From Novosphingopyxis iocasae (GTDB lineage Bacteria > Pseudomonadota > Alphaproteobacteria > Sphingomonadales > Sphingomonadaceae), in assembly GCF_014334095.1 (NCBI RefSeq), contig NZ_CP060495.1:1449001-1513000 (forward strand): a stretch of DNA of 64,000 bases, in the 5' to 3' direction. Position numbers and translations under genes: made by a program. Shown piece after piece: positions 26,538-36,267 of this stretch. Below the pieces are notes generated by a model. It was not told the DNA's origin. It ran no database searches and worked only from the letters and a program-made list of their open reading frames with translations. Position 1 is the first letter of the stretch; the number at the start of each line of letters is the position of its first letter.

Positions 26538-26564
26538 GCGCCTTTTTGGCTTTGGAAAAGGCGC
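26538..26564 (+). promoter_or_regulatory. Stem-loop in the rpsA leader
   Basis: GCGCCTTTT (26538-26546) and AAAAGGCGC (26556-26564) form a perfect 9-pair stem with a 9-base loop (TGGCTTTGG) in the 231 bases between cmk and rpsA. There is no U-run after it, so it is more likely a leader structure, perhaps for S1 autoregulation, than a cmk terminator. Confidence 0.45.
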
Positions 26565-26712
26565 AGCGATCCGCGCCGTCCCAGGCTTTCGCCCCGCCCG
26601 GAATTTTGCCCGAAGGATGCCGCCTGCCGCACTCGGCGCGGGTGGCAGTTTGGCCAAAGACCGCCGGATTCAACCGGCTGGCCAGCAAAATGTGAACAAG
26701 GACCGTAACTCT

Positions 26713-28407
26713 ATGGCCACTATGGCAAATCCGAGCCGCGACGATTTCGCAGCGATGCTCGAAGAAACACTTCCTTCCGATCAGGGCTTCGAAGGCCGCG
26801 TCGTGAAGGGCACCGTCACCGGCATCGAGAATGACCTCGCCGTGATCGACGTAGGCCTGAAGTCCGAAGGTCGCGTTCCCTTACGCGAATTCGCCAGCCC
26901 CGGCCAGAAAGCAGAAATTTCCGTTGGCGACGAAGTCGAGGTCTATGTCGACCGCGTCGAAAACGCGCATGGCGAAGCTCAGCTCAGCCGCGATCGCGCC
27001 CGCCGCGAAGCCGCTTGGGACAAGCTGGAAGCCGAATATGACCAGAGCGCCCGCGTCGAAGGCACCATCTTCGGCCGCGTGAAGGGCGGCTTCACCGTCG
27101 ATCTCGGCGGCGCCGTGGCCTTCCTTCCCGGCAGCCAGGTCGATGTGCGCCCCGTGCGCGACGTCACCCCGCTGATGGACATTCCGCAGCCCTTCCAGAT
27201 CCTCAAGATGGACCGTCGCCGCGGCAATATCGTCGTCTCGCGCCGCGCCATTCTGGAAGAAACCCGCGCCGAGCAGCGTTCGGGCCTCATCCAGTCGCTG
27301 ACCGAAGGTCAGGTGATCGAGGGCGTGGTCAAGAACATCACCGATTACGGTGCGTTCGTCGATCTGGGCGGCATCGACGGCCTGCTCCACGTCACCGACA
27401 TGAGCTACAAGCGCGTCAACCACCCCACCGAGATCCTGAACATCGGCGACACGGTGAAGGTGCAGGTGATCCGCATCAACCGCGAGACGCAGCGCATCAG
27501 CCTGGGCATGAAGCAGCTGGAAGCCGATCCTTGGGACGGCGCGCAGGCGAAGTATCCGGAAGGCATCAAGCTGAACGGCACCGTCACCAACATCACCGAA
27601 TATGGTGCGTTCGTGGAGCTGGAGCCGGGCATCGAAGGCCTCGTCCACGTGTCCGAGATGAGCTGGACCAAGAAGAACGTGCATCCCGGCAAGATCGTCT
27701 CGACCAGCCAGGAAGTCGAAGTCGTCGTGCTCGAGGTGGATACCGAAAAGCGTCGCATCTCGCTCGGCCTCAAGCAGGCGCAGGGCAATCCGTGGGACGA
27801 TTTCGCCGAGAAGTATCCGGTGGGCTCCACGGTCGAGGGCGAAGTCAAGAACGCCACCGAATTCGGCCTGTTCGTCGGCCTCGACGGCGATGTGGACGGC
27901 ATGGTTCACATGTCCGACATCGCATGGGGCATTTCGGGCGAGGACGCGCTGCACCTGCACCGCAAGGGCGAGATGGTCCAAGCCGTCGTGCTCGACGTCG
28001 ATCCGGAGAAGGAGCGCATTTCGCTCGGCATCAAGCAGCTTGAGCGCGGTGCGCCTCAGGCCGGCGCCGGCGACGATCTGCGCCGCGGCTCCACCACCAC
28101 CGTCACCGTGCTCGAAGTGCGCGACGGCGGCCTGGAGGTTCAGGCGGGCGACGATGGCGCCACCGGCTTCATCAAGCGCAGCGACCTTGGCCGCGACCGC
28201 GACGAACAGCGTCCGGAGCGCTTCCAGGTCGGCCAGAAGTTCGACGCCATGGTCACCGGCTTCGATCGTTCGAAGAAGCCCAACTTCTCGATCAAGGCGC
28301 TGCAGCTGTCCGAAGAGAAGCAGGCTGTCGAGCAGTACGGCTCGACCGACTCGGGTGCATCGCTCGGCGATATCCTCGGCGAAGCGCTGAAGAAAAAAGA
28401 AGACTGA
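26713..28407 (+). CDS. rpsA: 30S ribosomal protein S1
   Basis: The 564-residue protein holds six S1 (OB-fold) repeats: about residues 23-88, 104-170, 191-258, 277-345, 363-430 and 450-520. Repeats 3-5 are the most alike (EGVVKNITDYGAFVDLGG; NGTVTNITEYGAFVEL; EGEVKNATEFGLFVGL). S1 recruits mRNA to the ribosome. The start is the ATG at 26713, with AAGGA ten bases ahead; a second in-frame ATG at 26722 is also possible. A strong terminator follows. Confidence 0.97.
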   Translation: MATMANPSRDDFAAMLEETLPSDQGFEGRVVKGTVTGIENDLAVIDVGLKSEGRVPLREFASPGQKAEISVGDEVEVYVDRVENAHGEAQLSRDRARREAAWDKLEAEYDQSARVEGTIFGRVKGGFTVDLGGAVAFLPGSQVDVRPVRDVTPLMDIPQPFQILKMDRRRGNIVVSRRAILEETRAEQRSGLIQSLTEGQVIEGVVKNITDYGAFVDLGGIDGLLHVTDMSYKRVNHPTEILNIGDTVKVQVIRINRETQRISLGMKQLEADPWDGAQAKYPEGIKLNGTVTNITEYGAFVELEPGIEGLVHVSEMSWTKKNVHPGKIVSTSQEVEVVVLEVDTEKRRISLGLKQAQGNPWDDFAEKYPVGSTVEGEVKNATEFGLFVGLDGDVDGMVHMSDIAWGISGEDALHLHRKGEMVQAVVLDVDPEKERISLGIKQLERGAPQAGAGDDLRRGSTTTVTVLEVRDGGLEVQAGDDGATGFIKRSDLGRDRDEQRPERFQVGQKFDAMVTGFDRSKKPNFSIKALQLSEEKQAVEQYGSTDSGASLGDILGEALKKKED

Positions 28408-28430
28408 TCCCTGACAGGATCGAACATAAG

Positions 28431-28463
28431 CGGCCCGCCTCTCCACCGAGAGGCGGGCCGTTT
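28431..28463 (+). terminator. Rho-independent terminator of rpsA
   Basis: CGGCCCGCCTCT and AGAGGCGGGCCG form a 12-pair GC-rich stem around a short CCACCG loop, followed by TTT. It begins 23 bases after the rpsA stop. Confidence 0.9.
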
Positions 28464-28614
28464 CGCGTTTACGACGGGGCAACTGCGTATTGTTTAGACG
28501 AGCGTCGCTCCAACCTGTATGATCGTAGCGGAGGGGAAACGATTGCACCGGCGCTAATCCATGTTAGGGGGCGACGGAATTTTTGGCATCCCTAAGCGCG
28601 TGGAGTAACCGCGA

Positions 28615-28896
28615 ATGATCAGATCTGAACTGATCAAAAAACTGGAAGACGAAAATCCTGAGCTCAAGGCTCAGGAGATAGAGAAGATCGTCGATCTGTT
28701 TTTCAATCAGATCGTTCAGCGATTGGCCGACGGCGGCCGCGTGGAACTGCGCGGTTTCGGGGCCTTTTCCACCCGCCAGCGCGACCCGCGAAAGGGCCGC
28801 AATCCGCGCACGGGAGAGACGGTCGACGTGCCAGCCAAACGCGTGCCCTATTTCAAACCAGGCAAGGAAATCCGCGAGAAACTGAACGACGACTGA
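28615..28896 (+). CDS. ihfB: Integration host factor, beta subunit
   Basis: This 93-residue DNA-bending protein matches Ihf[16 protein letters not shown] at the start, then [26 protein letters not shown], where the beta-arm carries the conserved RNPRTG with its intercalating Pro. IHF bends DNA at promoters (including sigma-54 ones) and in recombination. It has its own promoter region after the rpsA terminator, as in many proteobacteria. GGAG precedes the ATG. Confidence 0.96.
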   Translation: MIRSELIKKLEDENPELKAQEIEKIVDLFFNQIVQRLADGGRVELRGFGAFSTRQRDPRKGRNPRTGETVDVPAKRVPYFKPGKEIREKLNDD

Positions 28897-29030
28897 GGGC
28901 AAAGTGGGCCGAGTGAACGGAATATACCTGCTCGAAGAACTCCTGCCCCTCTCCATGTAAGCTAGCGCGGCCCACGGCCTGCTATGACGCGGCGCCCCTC
29001 ATGATTTATGCCGCCGAAGGCCGATAAGTT

Positions 29031-29060
29031 GGACCCCCGATCAAGTCCGGGGTGACGGGG
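29031..29060. repeat. Dispersed palindrome around GATCAAGTCCGGGG
   Basis: GGACCCCCGATCAAGTCCGG continuing to GGTGACGGGG contains ACCCC/GGGGT arms around ATCAAGTC. This unit is a familiar dispersed intergenic repeat in alphaproteobacteria. It lies in the 245-base gap between ihfB and the convergent DUF5694 gene. Confidence 0.6.
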
Positions 29061-29091
29061 TTTGGCATGGACGGCGCGCCGCCGCTTGAGG

Positions 29092-29119
29092 CCTTCGCGT
29101 CTTTGCGGCTTTGCGTGAG
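29092..29119. repeat. CCTTCGCGTCTTTGCG repeat, copy 1
   Basis: CCTTCGCGTCTTTGCG then GCTTTGCGTGAG. A second copy with three changes lies at 47726-47752. Both sit just after the 3' end of a gene. Confidence 0.6.
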
Positions 29120-29141
29120 CCCTTCCCCGTCTCCGCGCCCG

Positions 29142-30236
29142 CTACCGAAGCAGCGGCATGACATCGACCAGCTTCACATCGCGCATCACGCCAAGATAGG
29201 CCTCATAATAGCCTTTGTGGGACGCGCCCACGATGGCCAGCATCCGCGTGCCCGGTCGGCGCCCAAGCACCTCGCGCATGTTCGCGACCATGCGCAGGTT
29301 GCGCGTCTCCCAATAGGCGACATAGCGCCGCCCATAGCCCTGCGGCGACGGCTCGGCGAGTGCGGGGCCCCAATCCGAACGATAGGCCTGCGCGGCATAG
29401 GACGGATCGTTGGAAGCGCGGTACAGCGCCAGCAGCGCCCCCGGCTCGCCCAGGCGTGCGTTCAGCGCGTCGCTCTCCTCCTGCCGCGCCTTGGTGGCGG
29501 GATTGTCCCACGCCGCCATGATGGCCTTTCCATAGGCCTCTTCATCGTCGAGCGGGCCCATGTCGGTGGCCTGATCGTCGACGCTCCATAAGCGTTCGAG
29601 GCCCGCTTGGGCAGCGACGCGGGCGGCCACCAGATCGGTCTCGTTTTTCCGCCCCATCCGCTTCTCGAGCTGGGCGACCAGGTCGTCGTTCAGATCATCC
29701 CCGGCATGGCGTTCGCTCTCGGGCAGGCGCAGCCACTGGACGAGCGCGGACCCCGGCTCACCCGCCGCGAGGAAGACTGCCGCGAGTTTGCGGCGCATCG
29801 CGGGCGCGGGATCGGCAGGCCACTCCGCAAGCATCCGCGCCGCCTGCGCATTGGCCGAGGGTACATCCAGGCCCGTGGCTCGTCCGGCCGCGCTGGGATC
29901 GTAGCAATAGGTTTCGATATCCGCCGGATCGAAGCGCGGGGCCTGCGCCCGCATGCTATGACACAAGAGACCGGAAAGCTGCTCGACCGCAATGGCCGTG
30001 GGCTTCCAGGCAGCAAGCCTCTCAACCAGCGGCTCGGCCATGTCCGGCTGGAAACTGTCGGGCAGGTTGGAGAGATGCGGTGTACCAAGCACCAGCACCT
30101 CGTTCGGTTGGCCCGCAGGGTGATCCGTCATCGCGCCGGGCTGGAAGCTCGGACGATAGTCCTGCGCCAAAGCCCCCTGCCCCGCCCCGCTCGCAACCAG
30201 CGCCAGGCAAAGCGTACCGATCCAGCCCGTTCTCAT
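29142..30236 (-). CDS. DUF5694-type exported protein
   Basis: This 364-residue protein has a signal peptide (residues 1-25, MRTGWIGTLCLALVASGA to ALA). Its mature part opens with VLVLGTPHLSNLPDSF and ends with GTRMLAIVGASHKGYYEAYL, a pattern that resembles DUF5694, a family distantly like TraB/ChaN proteins that place Glu and His in GTxH and GxxH motifs. Function is unknown. The start at 30236 is fixed by the signal peptide. It sits just downstream of an ABC-2 exporter pair on the same strand. Confidence 0.72.
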   Translation of the reverse strand: MRTGWIGTLCLALVASGAGQGALAQDYRPSFQPGAMTDHPAGQPNEVLVLGTPHLSNLPDSFQPDMAEPLVERLAAWKPTAIAVEQLSGLLCHSMRAQAPRFDPADIETYCYDPSAAGRATGLDVPSANAQAARMLAEWPADPAPAMRRKLAAVFLAAGEPGSALVQWLRLPESERHAGDDLNDDLVAQLEKRMGRKNETDLVAARVAAQAGLERLWSVDDQATDMGPLDDEEAYGKAIMAAWDNPATKARQEESDALNARLGEPGALLALYRASNDPSYAAQAYRSDWGPALAEPSPQGYGRRYVAYWETRNLRMVANMREVLGRRPGTRMLAIVGASHKGYYEAYLGVMRDVKLVDVMPLLR

Positions 30237-30312
30237 CCCGCACCCTCCGTTCGAAACGGATGCTACGGGCCGGTGCGCCATCGCGCAATTGCCGAAACGG
30301 ACGCGGGCCGGC

Positions 30313-31083
30313 TCAGCTCTTCAGGCGATATCCGGTGCGGAACATCCAGTAGATGACGGCTAGGCACAGGATCAGGAACAGCGCCAGCGCGCCCAGGCTG
30401 ACGCCGATGGACACGTCGCCCGACCCGAAAAAGGTCCAGCGGAAGCCGCTGATGAGGTAGACCACCGGATTGAACAGCGTCAGCGTCTGCCAGAAAGGCG
30501 GCAGCATGTTGATGCTGTAAAACGCACCGCCGAGGAAGGTGAGCGGATAGACGACGAGCAGCGGGATCACCTGCAACTGCTCGAAATTCTTCGCCCAGAT
30601 GCCGATGATGAAGCCGAAAAGGCAGAAGGCGATGGCGATCAGGATCATCATGCCCAGCATCAGCACCGGATGGTCGATCCGCGGCTCCACGAAGGCCGTG
30701 CTGGTGGCCAGGATGATGAGGCCGATGATGACGGATTTGGTGGCCGCGGCGCCCACATAGGCCAGCACCGTCTCGAACGCGCTGAGCGGCGAGGACAGCA
30801 GCTCGTAGATCGTGCCCGTCCATTTGGGCATGTAGATGCCGAAGCTGGAATTGCTGATGCTTTCGGTGAACATCGACAGCATGATCAGGCCGGGCACGAT
30901 GAACGCGCCGTAGCTGGTGCCGCCCACATCGCCCATGCGCCCGCCGATCGCGGAGCCGAACACGATGAAATAGAGTGCGGTGGTGAGCACCGGCAGCACC
31001 AGCGATGTCCAGAAGGTGCGGCGGAAACGGGCGAGTTCGAACTTGTAGATCGCCCAGACGCCGCGAAGATTGTTGTCGCTCAT
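30313..31083 (-). CDS. ABC-2 type transporter permease
   Basis: This 256-residue inner-membrane protein has six helices and the ABC-2 patterns [17 protein letters not shown] and [21 protein letters not shown]. Its C-terminal helices end in [18 protein letters not shown]. It pairs with the ATPase encoded just upstream, and the two genes overlap by four bases. Such exporters move drugs, polysaccharides or lipids; the substrate is not predictable here. Confidence 0.9.
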   Translation of the reverse strand: MSDNNLRGVWAIYKFELARFRRTFWTSLVLPVLTTALYFIVFGSAIGGRMGDVGGTSYGAFIVPGLIMLSMFTESISNSSFGIYMPKWTGTIYELLSSPLSAFETVLAYVGAAATKSVIIGLIILATSTAFVEPRIDHPVLMLGMMILIAIAFCLFGFIIGIWAKNFEQLQVIPLLVVYPLTFLGGAFYSINMLPPFWQTLTLFNPVVYLISGFRWTFFGSGDVSIGVSLGALALFLILCLAVIYWMFRTGYRLKS

Positions 31084-32012
31084 GCCGCGTCCTCCTTCCG
31101 GTGGACCAGCTCCACGAAAATATCTTCGAGCGAACTTTGCCGCGTGTTGAGGTCCGAAAAGCCGATGCCGAGATCGCTCACGCGGCGCAGCAGCGACGGC
31201 ACGCCAGTATGCTCTGCCTTCGCATCGAATTCATAGACCAACTCATGCCCCTCGCCCGCCAGCTGCGGGTTCCATTCGGCCAGATCGGGCGGCACGGCGT
31301 CCAGCGGCGTATCGAGGTTCAGCGTCAGCCGCTTGCGGCCGAGCTTCTGCATCAGCGCGTTTTTCTCCTCCACCAGGATCAACTTGCCGCCGGTGATGAC
31401 GCCCACCCGGTCGGCCATTTCCTCTGCCTCCTCGATATAATGGGTGGTGAGGATGATGGTGACGCCGCGCTCCCGAAGGCCGCCCACCATGCGCCACATG
31501 TCCCGGCGCAGCTCGACATCGACGCCCGCGGTCGGCTCGTCCAGGAACAGGATATCGGGCTCGTGGCTCAGCGCCTTGGCGATCATCAAGCGGCGCTTCA
31601 TGCCGCCGGACAGCTCCTGCACCTGCGCGCGGCGCTTGTCCCACAGCGAAAGGTCGCGCAGCAGCTGCTCGATATAGGCCGGATCGGCGGGCTTGCCGAA
31701 CAAGGCGCGGCTGAAATTGATGGTATCGAGCACCTTTTCGAACGCATCGGTGTGCAGTTCCTGCGGCACGAGCCCGATCTTCCGTCGCACCTTGCGATAG
31801 TCAGAGCGCCAATTCTCTCCCTCCACCGTCACGCTGCCTGATGTGGGCGTCACCAGCCCGCAGACGATGCCGATCATCGTGGTCTTGCCCGCGCCATTGG
31901 GGCCGAGCAGCGCGAAGATCTCGCCCCGCTCGATCGACAGATCGACATGATCCAGTGCAACCGTGCCACCGGAATAGGTTTTGGAAAGTCCGCTGATTTC
32001 TAGGATGGCCAT
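31080..32012 (-). CDS. ABC transporter ATP-binding protein
   Basis: This 310-residue ATPase carries Walker [10 protein letters not shown] (about residues 38-46), signature ELSGGMKRR (about 138-146), Walker [14 protein letters not shown] and the H-loop [11 protein letters not shown]-terminal extension of about 80 residues is the type seen in drug- and polysaccharide-exporting ABC-2 systems (DrrA/NodI-like). [16 protein letters not shown] at 32012 is the conserved start. The gene runs straight into its permease. Confidence 0.93.
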   Translation of the reverse strand: MAILEISGLSKTYSGGTVALDHVDLSIERGEIFALLGPNGAGKTTMIGIVCGLVTPTSGSVTVEGENWRSDYRKVRRKIGLVPQELHTDAFEKVLDTINFSRALFGKPADPAYIEQLLRDLSLWDKRRAQVQELSGGMKRRLMIAKALSHEPDILFLDEPTAGVDVELRRDMWRMVGGLRERGVTIILTTHYIEEAEEMADRVGVITGGKLILVEEKNALMQKLGRKRLTLNLDTPLDAVPPDLAEWNPQLAGEGHELVYEFDAKAEHTGVPSLLRRVSDLGIGFSDLNTRQSSLEDIFVELVHRKEDAA

Positions 32013-32109
32013 GGTCTGCCCCTTACTCGGTGCGCGCGCCTCCGCATAGACGCCTTGACCATGCCGACCTCCCCAGCCAATCAATCCACCATCGAGCCCG
32101 GTGGAGGTA

Positions 32110-32913
32110 ATGGTGGTGCGTCAATTTCTTATCGGGCTTGGCCTGCTTTTTATTCTTTCTGCGCACTCCGGCTGCGCGCCGCAGGTCCGCGAGCATATCT
32201 ATAAGCCCGTGCCACTTGATCGAACTCCAGTTACTTTTGAAGGTAGCGTACCGCAGCAGGTTTCCACGACCACTGCGGACGGGCTGGTTCTTTACGGCTA
32301 TTATTGGGCACCGCGCGATCCAAACGGCGATGTCGTTATCTACTTTCATGGCAATGGCAACAACGCGCTGGTCGCCGCGAAGAAGGCGCAGCCGTTATCG
32401 GAGGATGGGCATGGCCTTCTCGTCGCGTCTTACAGGGGTTATGGCGCGAACCCCGGAAAACCCAGCGAGGAAGGCCTGATCGCCGACGGCGATGCGTGGT
32501 TTACCAAAGCGCATGAACTCGCTCCGGGCTCCAAGATGTTCGTATTTGGCCATTCATTAGGGGGAGCGGTGGCAATAGCCATGGGCGCGCGCCACAATGT
32601 TAGCGGCGTGGCAACCTTGGGGGCCTTTTCCAAGCTCGCTGCGATGGCGACTGTTGTTACCCAGGCCTTGCTTCCCGACCAGTTCGACAATCTGAAAACT
32701 ATCAAGCTGGTCCACGCGCCGATTTTCCTGTTTCACGGGACGGCCGATAAGGTCGTCTCCTTCGAGCAGGCCGAAAGGCTTGCTGCCGCAGCGCCAGAAG
32801 CCCAGCTGCTCCCCTTGCCGAACGGCGGCCACGAAATCGACATGACCAAGCTCGCCCCGTTCGTCTGGCAAGCTTTCGAGACCGGCACACTGGACCCTGC
32901 GCTATTGCGCTGA
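32110..32913 (+). CDS. Alpha/beta hydrolase lipoprotein
   Basis: This hydrolase of about 267 residues begins with a lipoprotein signal ([17 protein letters not shown]) and should be membrane-anchored outside the cytoplasm. It has [10 protein letters not shown] (oxyanion hole), the nucleophile elbow FGHSLGG and a late GGHE with the catalytic His, as in ABHD12/13-like serine hydrolases. The substrate is unknown. Start choice is uncertain: GGAGGT at 32103-32108 is badly placed for the ATG at 32110 and fits the GTG at 32116 better. It is divergent from the ABC transporter. Confidence 0.85.
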   Translation: MVVRQFLIGLGLLFILSAHSGCAPQVREHIYKPVPLDRTPVTFEGSVPQQVSTTTADGLVLYGYYWAPRDPNGDVVIYFHGNGNNALVAAKKAQPLSEDGHGLLVASYRGYGANPGKPSEEGLIADGDAWFTKAHELAPGSKMFVFGHSLGGAVAIAMGARHNVSGVATLGAFSKLAAMATVVTQALLPDQFDNLKTIKLVHAPIFLFHGTADKVVSFEQAERLAAAAPEAQLLPLPNGGHEIDMTKLAPFVWQAFETGTLDPALLR

Positions 32914-32977
32914 CCGACAAGGGGGGCTTGACCGCGCAGGCCTTGTGCAGCCATTCGGCATCAAGCCCACGACATAT

Positions 32978-33062
32978 GCGGACGTGGCGGAATGGTAGAC
33001 GCTGCGGACTTAAAATCCGCTTGCCCAGTGCAGTGCGGGTTCGAGTCCCGCCGTCCGCACCA
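32978..33062 (+). tRNA. tRNA-Leu (anticodon UAA)
   Basis: The 85-base class II tRNA includes an encoded CCA. The acceptor GCGGACG pairs with CGTCCGC, the anticodon stem GCGGA/TCCGC encloses loop CTTAAAA (anticodon TAA), there is a long variable arm, and the T arm is GCGGGTTCGAGTCCCGC. It would read UUA and UUG, rare codons in this high-GC genome. Confidence 0.96.
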
Positions 33063-33124
33063 GAATGAAAGCAGCCGGCGCGCATCCTGATGCAAGGAGC
33101 CCCGGCTTGCGCTACAGCGATGGC

Positions 33125-34585
33125 ATGAGCCGCCCTGTCCTCTCGTTAGCCATCGGCGCCGTTCTGATCCTGACAAGCTGCGGCGGCGCGGTGGACAATG
33201 AAAGTATTGCCGTCACCGCGATCGACCGGGGCGAAAAGGACCTCAATATCGGGCGGCTTCCGCTCGGCACCGGGGCGGGACTGTTGCGCGCGGCTACGGC
33301 GCAGGGGCTGGTGAGCTTCGACAAAGAGGGCCGCATCAACCCCGGCCTCGCCGAACGCTGGATCGCCAGCGAGGACGGCCTTAGCTACATCTTTCGCATC
33401 GGCGATGCGCAATGGATCGACGGCGGCGAGGTGAGCGCCCGGCAGGTGGCGACGATCCTGCGCCAGCGCATTGGCGAGCTACGCCGCGGCGGCTTTTCCG
33501 AAGACCTGGCGCTGATAGGCGATATCAACGCGATCACCGGGCATGTGCTGGAAATCCAGCTGGAGCGCCCGCGCCCCAATCTGCTCGAACTGCTCGCTCA
33601 GCCGGAATTCGGCATCGTGCGGCGCAGCGACGGCTCCGGTCCGATGATCTCCGCGCGCGAGGGCAAGGGGATGACGCTCCTCCACCGCAGCTTCAATCTG
33701 GAAGACGGCGGGGAGGACGCGGTGCCGCCGCGCATACGGCTGAGGCGGCGCGAGGCTGCCCGTGCCGTTGCCGCCTATCTTTCCGGCGTCGCCGATGTGG
33801 TGGAAGGCGGCCGCTTTCAGGAACTGCCTTTGGCTGCGGCGGGTCAGATCGAAGCCGCAGCGATCAGTATCGACCCGACCGACGGCCTGTTCGGCCTGAT
33901 GGTGGTCAACGACAGCCCGTTTCTGGCCGACAGCAGCAACCGCGCCGCCATCGCCATGGCCATCGATCGCAGCACGGCGCTTGCCGATTTCGAGCGACCC
34001 GAATGGACAGCGCGGGAGAACATTTTTCCGGACGGCCTTTTCGGTAATCTGGCCCTGCCGGCCCCGGAGTGGACCGGGCTGAGCGTGCCCGATCGCGCAG
34101 CGGAAGGCGCGCGGCGCATCGCCTCATGGTCCGCCGAAAATCAGGCACCGCCGACGCTGCGGATCGCAATGCCCAAGGGCGCGGGCGGACGCATGCTGTA
34201 CGCCCGGATCGCGGCGGACCTTGCCGCCATCGGCCTCGCCACCCGCCGCGTGGGGCCGCAAGAAGACGCTGACCTGCGCCTCATTGATCAGGTAGCCGAT
34301 TATGACGGGCCGATCTGGTATCTTGCCCGCCTCACCTGCCCCGCCACACCGCTGTGCGATGAGGAAGCCGATGCGCGGGTGGAGCAGGCCCTTGCCGCGC
34401 CGTCGCTTGCCGAGCGCCGGCTGCTGCTGCGCGATGCGGCCGCGCAGATCCAGGCCGCGAACCGGTTCATTCCCATCGCCACACCGCTTCGCTTCTCGCT
34501 GGTGCGGCCGGGAATCGAAGGGCACGCGCCCAATTCACGCGGGTGGCATCTGTTGCAATATCTTGGCGGCGGACCCATTTCCTGA
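33125..34585 (+). CDS. ABC transporter substrate-binding lipoprotein, peptide/nickel (family 5) type
   Basis: This 486-residue protein begins with a lipoprotein signal (VLSLAIGAVLILTSC). It has the family 5 binding-protein layout, with an early LVSFDKEGRINPGLAERWIASEDGLSYIFRI and a second lobe in which short conserved blocks (RAAIAMAIDRS) mark the hinge. Such proteins bind oligopeptides or nickel. No permease or ATPase gene follows, so it is an orphan or part of a system elsewhere. The family match is clear at the N-terminus but weaker in the second half. Confidence 0.8.
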   Translation: MSRPVLSLAIGAVLILTSCGGAVDNESIAVTAIDRGEKDLNIGRLPLGTGAGLLRAATAQGLVSFDKEGRINPGLAERWIASEDGLSYIFRIGDAQWIDGGEVSARQVATILRQRIGELRRGGFSEDLALIGDINAITGHVLEIQLERPRPNLLELLAQPEFGIVRRSDGSGPMISAREGKGMTLLHRSFNLEDGGEDAVPPRIRLRRREAARAVAAYLSGVADVVEGGRFQELPLAAAGQIEAAAISIDPTDGLFGLMVVNDSPFLADSSNRAAIAMAIDRSTALADFERPEWTARENIFPDGLFGNLALPAPEWTGLSVPDRAAEGARRIASWSAENQAPPTLRIAMPKGAGGRMLYARIAADLAAIGLATRRVGPQEDADLRLIDQVADYDGPIWYLARLTCPATPLCDEEADARVEQALAAPSLAERRLLLRDAAAQIQAANRFIPIATPLRFSLVRPGIEGHAPNSRGWHLLQYLGGGPIS

Positions 34586-34624
34586 TCATCGACATCCGGA
34601 TTGATCGGGAGGAATGATCACGCA

Positions 34625-35047
34625 ATGAAGGTCAACAGCGCACAGATGGACCGCTTCAGCGAACTAATGGGTTCGGCTGCGCGCGATCCGCATGCGATCA
34701 GGCAACGTATCGAGATCATGGAGCATCTGCTCGAGGGCATGTTCGTCCTGCCGGGCATCAAACGTCGCATTGGGCTCGATTCGATCATCGGCCTCATTCC
34801 GGTAATCGGCGACATCGTCACTGCCGCGATGGGTGCTTATATCGTCTGGGAAGCGCGCAATCTGGGCATGTCCAAATTTCATCTGGCACGCATGGCCGGC
34901 AATATCGGTATCGATACGCTGATCGGTGCGGTCCCCTTCGTGGGTGACGCGTTCGACCTTCTCTACCGCTCGAACACCAAGAACCTTCGGATCATCCGGA
35001 AGCATCTCGACAAGCATCACCCGCAAACGGTGGTGATCGAGGGCTGA
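34625..35047 (+). CDS. DUF4112 membrane protein
   Basis: This 140-residue protein carries the DUF4112 core: LPGIKRRIGLDSIIGLIPVIGDIVTAAMGAYIVWEARNLG, followed by IGIDTLIGAVPFVGDAFDLLYRSNTKNLRII. The repeated GxxPxxGD motifs mark membrane hairpins. Function is unknown. GGGAGG stands well ahead of the ATG at 34625. Another ATG at 34601 is less likely. Confidence 0.85.
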   Translation: MKVNSAQMDRFSELMGSAARDPHAIRQRIEIMEHLLEGMFVLPGIKRRIGLDSIIGLIPVIGDIVTAAMGAYIVWEARNLGMSKFHLARMAGNIGIDTLIGAVPFVGDAFDLLYRSNTKNLRIIRKHLDKHHPQTVVIEG

Positions 35048-35058
35048 CCTTCCGGCGC

Positions 35059-35778
35059 TTAGCCGCCGCGCCAGATCTTTACCTTTGTGGTGCCGGGTTG
35101 AGAAGGCGCAGCGCAGGCCGTAGGGCGAAAACGCAGGCCGAGGCACAGCCGTACTTCCGTGAGCCAGCCGCGCCGGTTCAGTTTCAGCCGCACGGCGCTT
35201 TCCGGCAGGCCGGGATTGGCTTGGGCAAACGCCGCCCGAACGGAGCCAGCCGTCGGCTCCTTTCTGCTAAGACGGTCCATGTCGGGAAATTCCAGCGCAT
35301 CGAACAGCACGGCGGAGGCGCGAAAATAGGCGCTCGGGCGCGCGGTCATGCAGCTTCCGTGCTTGGCCCATTCGTGGTTGAGCAGGCCAACCGAGGGCGT
35401 GCGGCAGATTTGTTCGCGAAGATCGGCGGGCGGCACCGGCTTTACCGATCGGCAATATTGCGGCCACGGCGCCCGGGCCCGCCCCTGCGGCCACAGGCCG
35501 TGCAGGACAAAACCGAAATCGCCGATCCGCCCCGCCGAACATTGCAGGGCGTCGCGTGCGCTGCTGGTGCGCGTCCGGCAATATTCGGGCGACCAACTCA
35601 GGCTGAGCACATAGCCGCCTGTCGGCACCCGCCGCACCGGCTCGGCGGGCGGACGCGGGGCCGCTTCACTGCGTGGAAGCGATCGAGGCGCGCGGCACTG
35701 CCAGCCCTGCGCGGCAACGGGGCCAGCGGCGGTCAACAGCGCAAGCGATGCCAGACGGAGCATCGCGCGCCCCGACAT
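35059..35778 (-). CDS. Ribonuclease T2 family enzyme, exported
   Basis: This 239-residue protein has a signal peptide (about residues 6-23, ending AAQ) and both catalytic motifs of RNase T2: FVLHGLWPQ (His93) and LNHEWAKHGSC (His135, His140 with the intervening Glu). It would degrade RNA in the periplasm or medium. MLRLASL at 35763 is a possible alternative start. It is convergent with the DUF4112 gene. Confidence 0.9.
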   Translation of the reverse strand: MSGRAMLRLASLALLTAAGPVAAQGWQCRAPRSLPRSEAAPRPPAEPVRRVPTGGYVLSLSWSPEYCRTRTSSARDALQCSAGRIGDFGFVLHGLWPQGRARAPWPQYCRSVKPVPPADLREQICRTPSVGLLNHEWAKHGSCMTARPSAYFRASAVLFDALEFPDMDRLSRKEPTAGSVRAAFAQANPGLPESAVRLKLNRRGWLTEVRLCLGLRFRPTACAAPSQPGTTKVKIWRGG

Positions 35779-35781
35779 CGC

Positions 35782-36204
35782 TCAGTCGAACGTCCGGTCG
35801 AGCGTTTCCGGATCGTCCACAGTTTCTCCCGCGAACCACGCCCGCGCGTCCGGCTTGAAGAGGAAGTAGACACCGGCGACGCTCAGGATCGTGCTCGCCA
35901 GCCCGATGAACTTGTTGAGGTTGAACTCACCCACAAAAATGGACGGCAGACCGATCAGACCGATGAGCGTCAGGACCACGAGGATCCACTTGGCAATGTT
36001 GCTCGCCCGCCGCGAAATGAAATACCAAAGCAGCAATGTCAGCGCGTAAGTGATGACGGTGATGACCACGAGTGTCGTCGGCGTCAGCATCGTGCCCGCG
36101 GCCTGAACTTCGATGCTGCTGAAATTCATGATGGTGCCGATCAGTCCGACGAGGATGCTCGCCAGATAGAGAATATCGAATTTCTTGATGGATTCCGGGC
36201 GCAT
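35782..36204 (-). CDS. Uncharacterised membrane protein (140 aa)
   Basis: This protein has four predicted membrane helices (about residues 9-25, 40-62, 68-90 and 99-115) and a short acidic tail (ETVDDPETLDRTFD). I do not recognise the family. The ATG at 36204 follows GGGGAGG, a strong ribosome site; a GTG six bases earlier is in frame. It lies three bases before the RNase T2 start region on the same strand, so they may be co-transcribed. Confidence 0.72.
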   Translation of the reverse strand: MRPESIKKFDILYLASILVGLIGTIMNFSSIEVQAAGTMLTPTTLVVITVITYALTLLLWYFISRRASNIAKWILVVLTLIGLIGLPSIFVGEFNLNKFIGLASTILSVAGVYFLFKPDARAWFAGETVDDPETLDRTFD

Positions 36205-36267
36205 CGGCACCTCCCCTTTTCAGACGCCTTGAACAGGAGCCTGACGTGCCCGCAAAAGCGCGCGCGA

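Noticed and set aside
26881-28548. Minus-strand frame of 555 codons across rpsA
   Set aside because: Antisense to the six S1 repeats; His/Asp/Leu-rich repeats are the mirror of the S1 codons.
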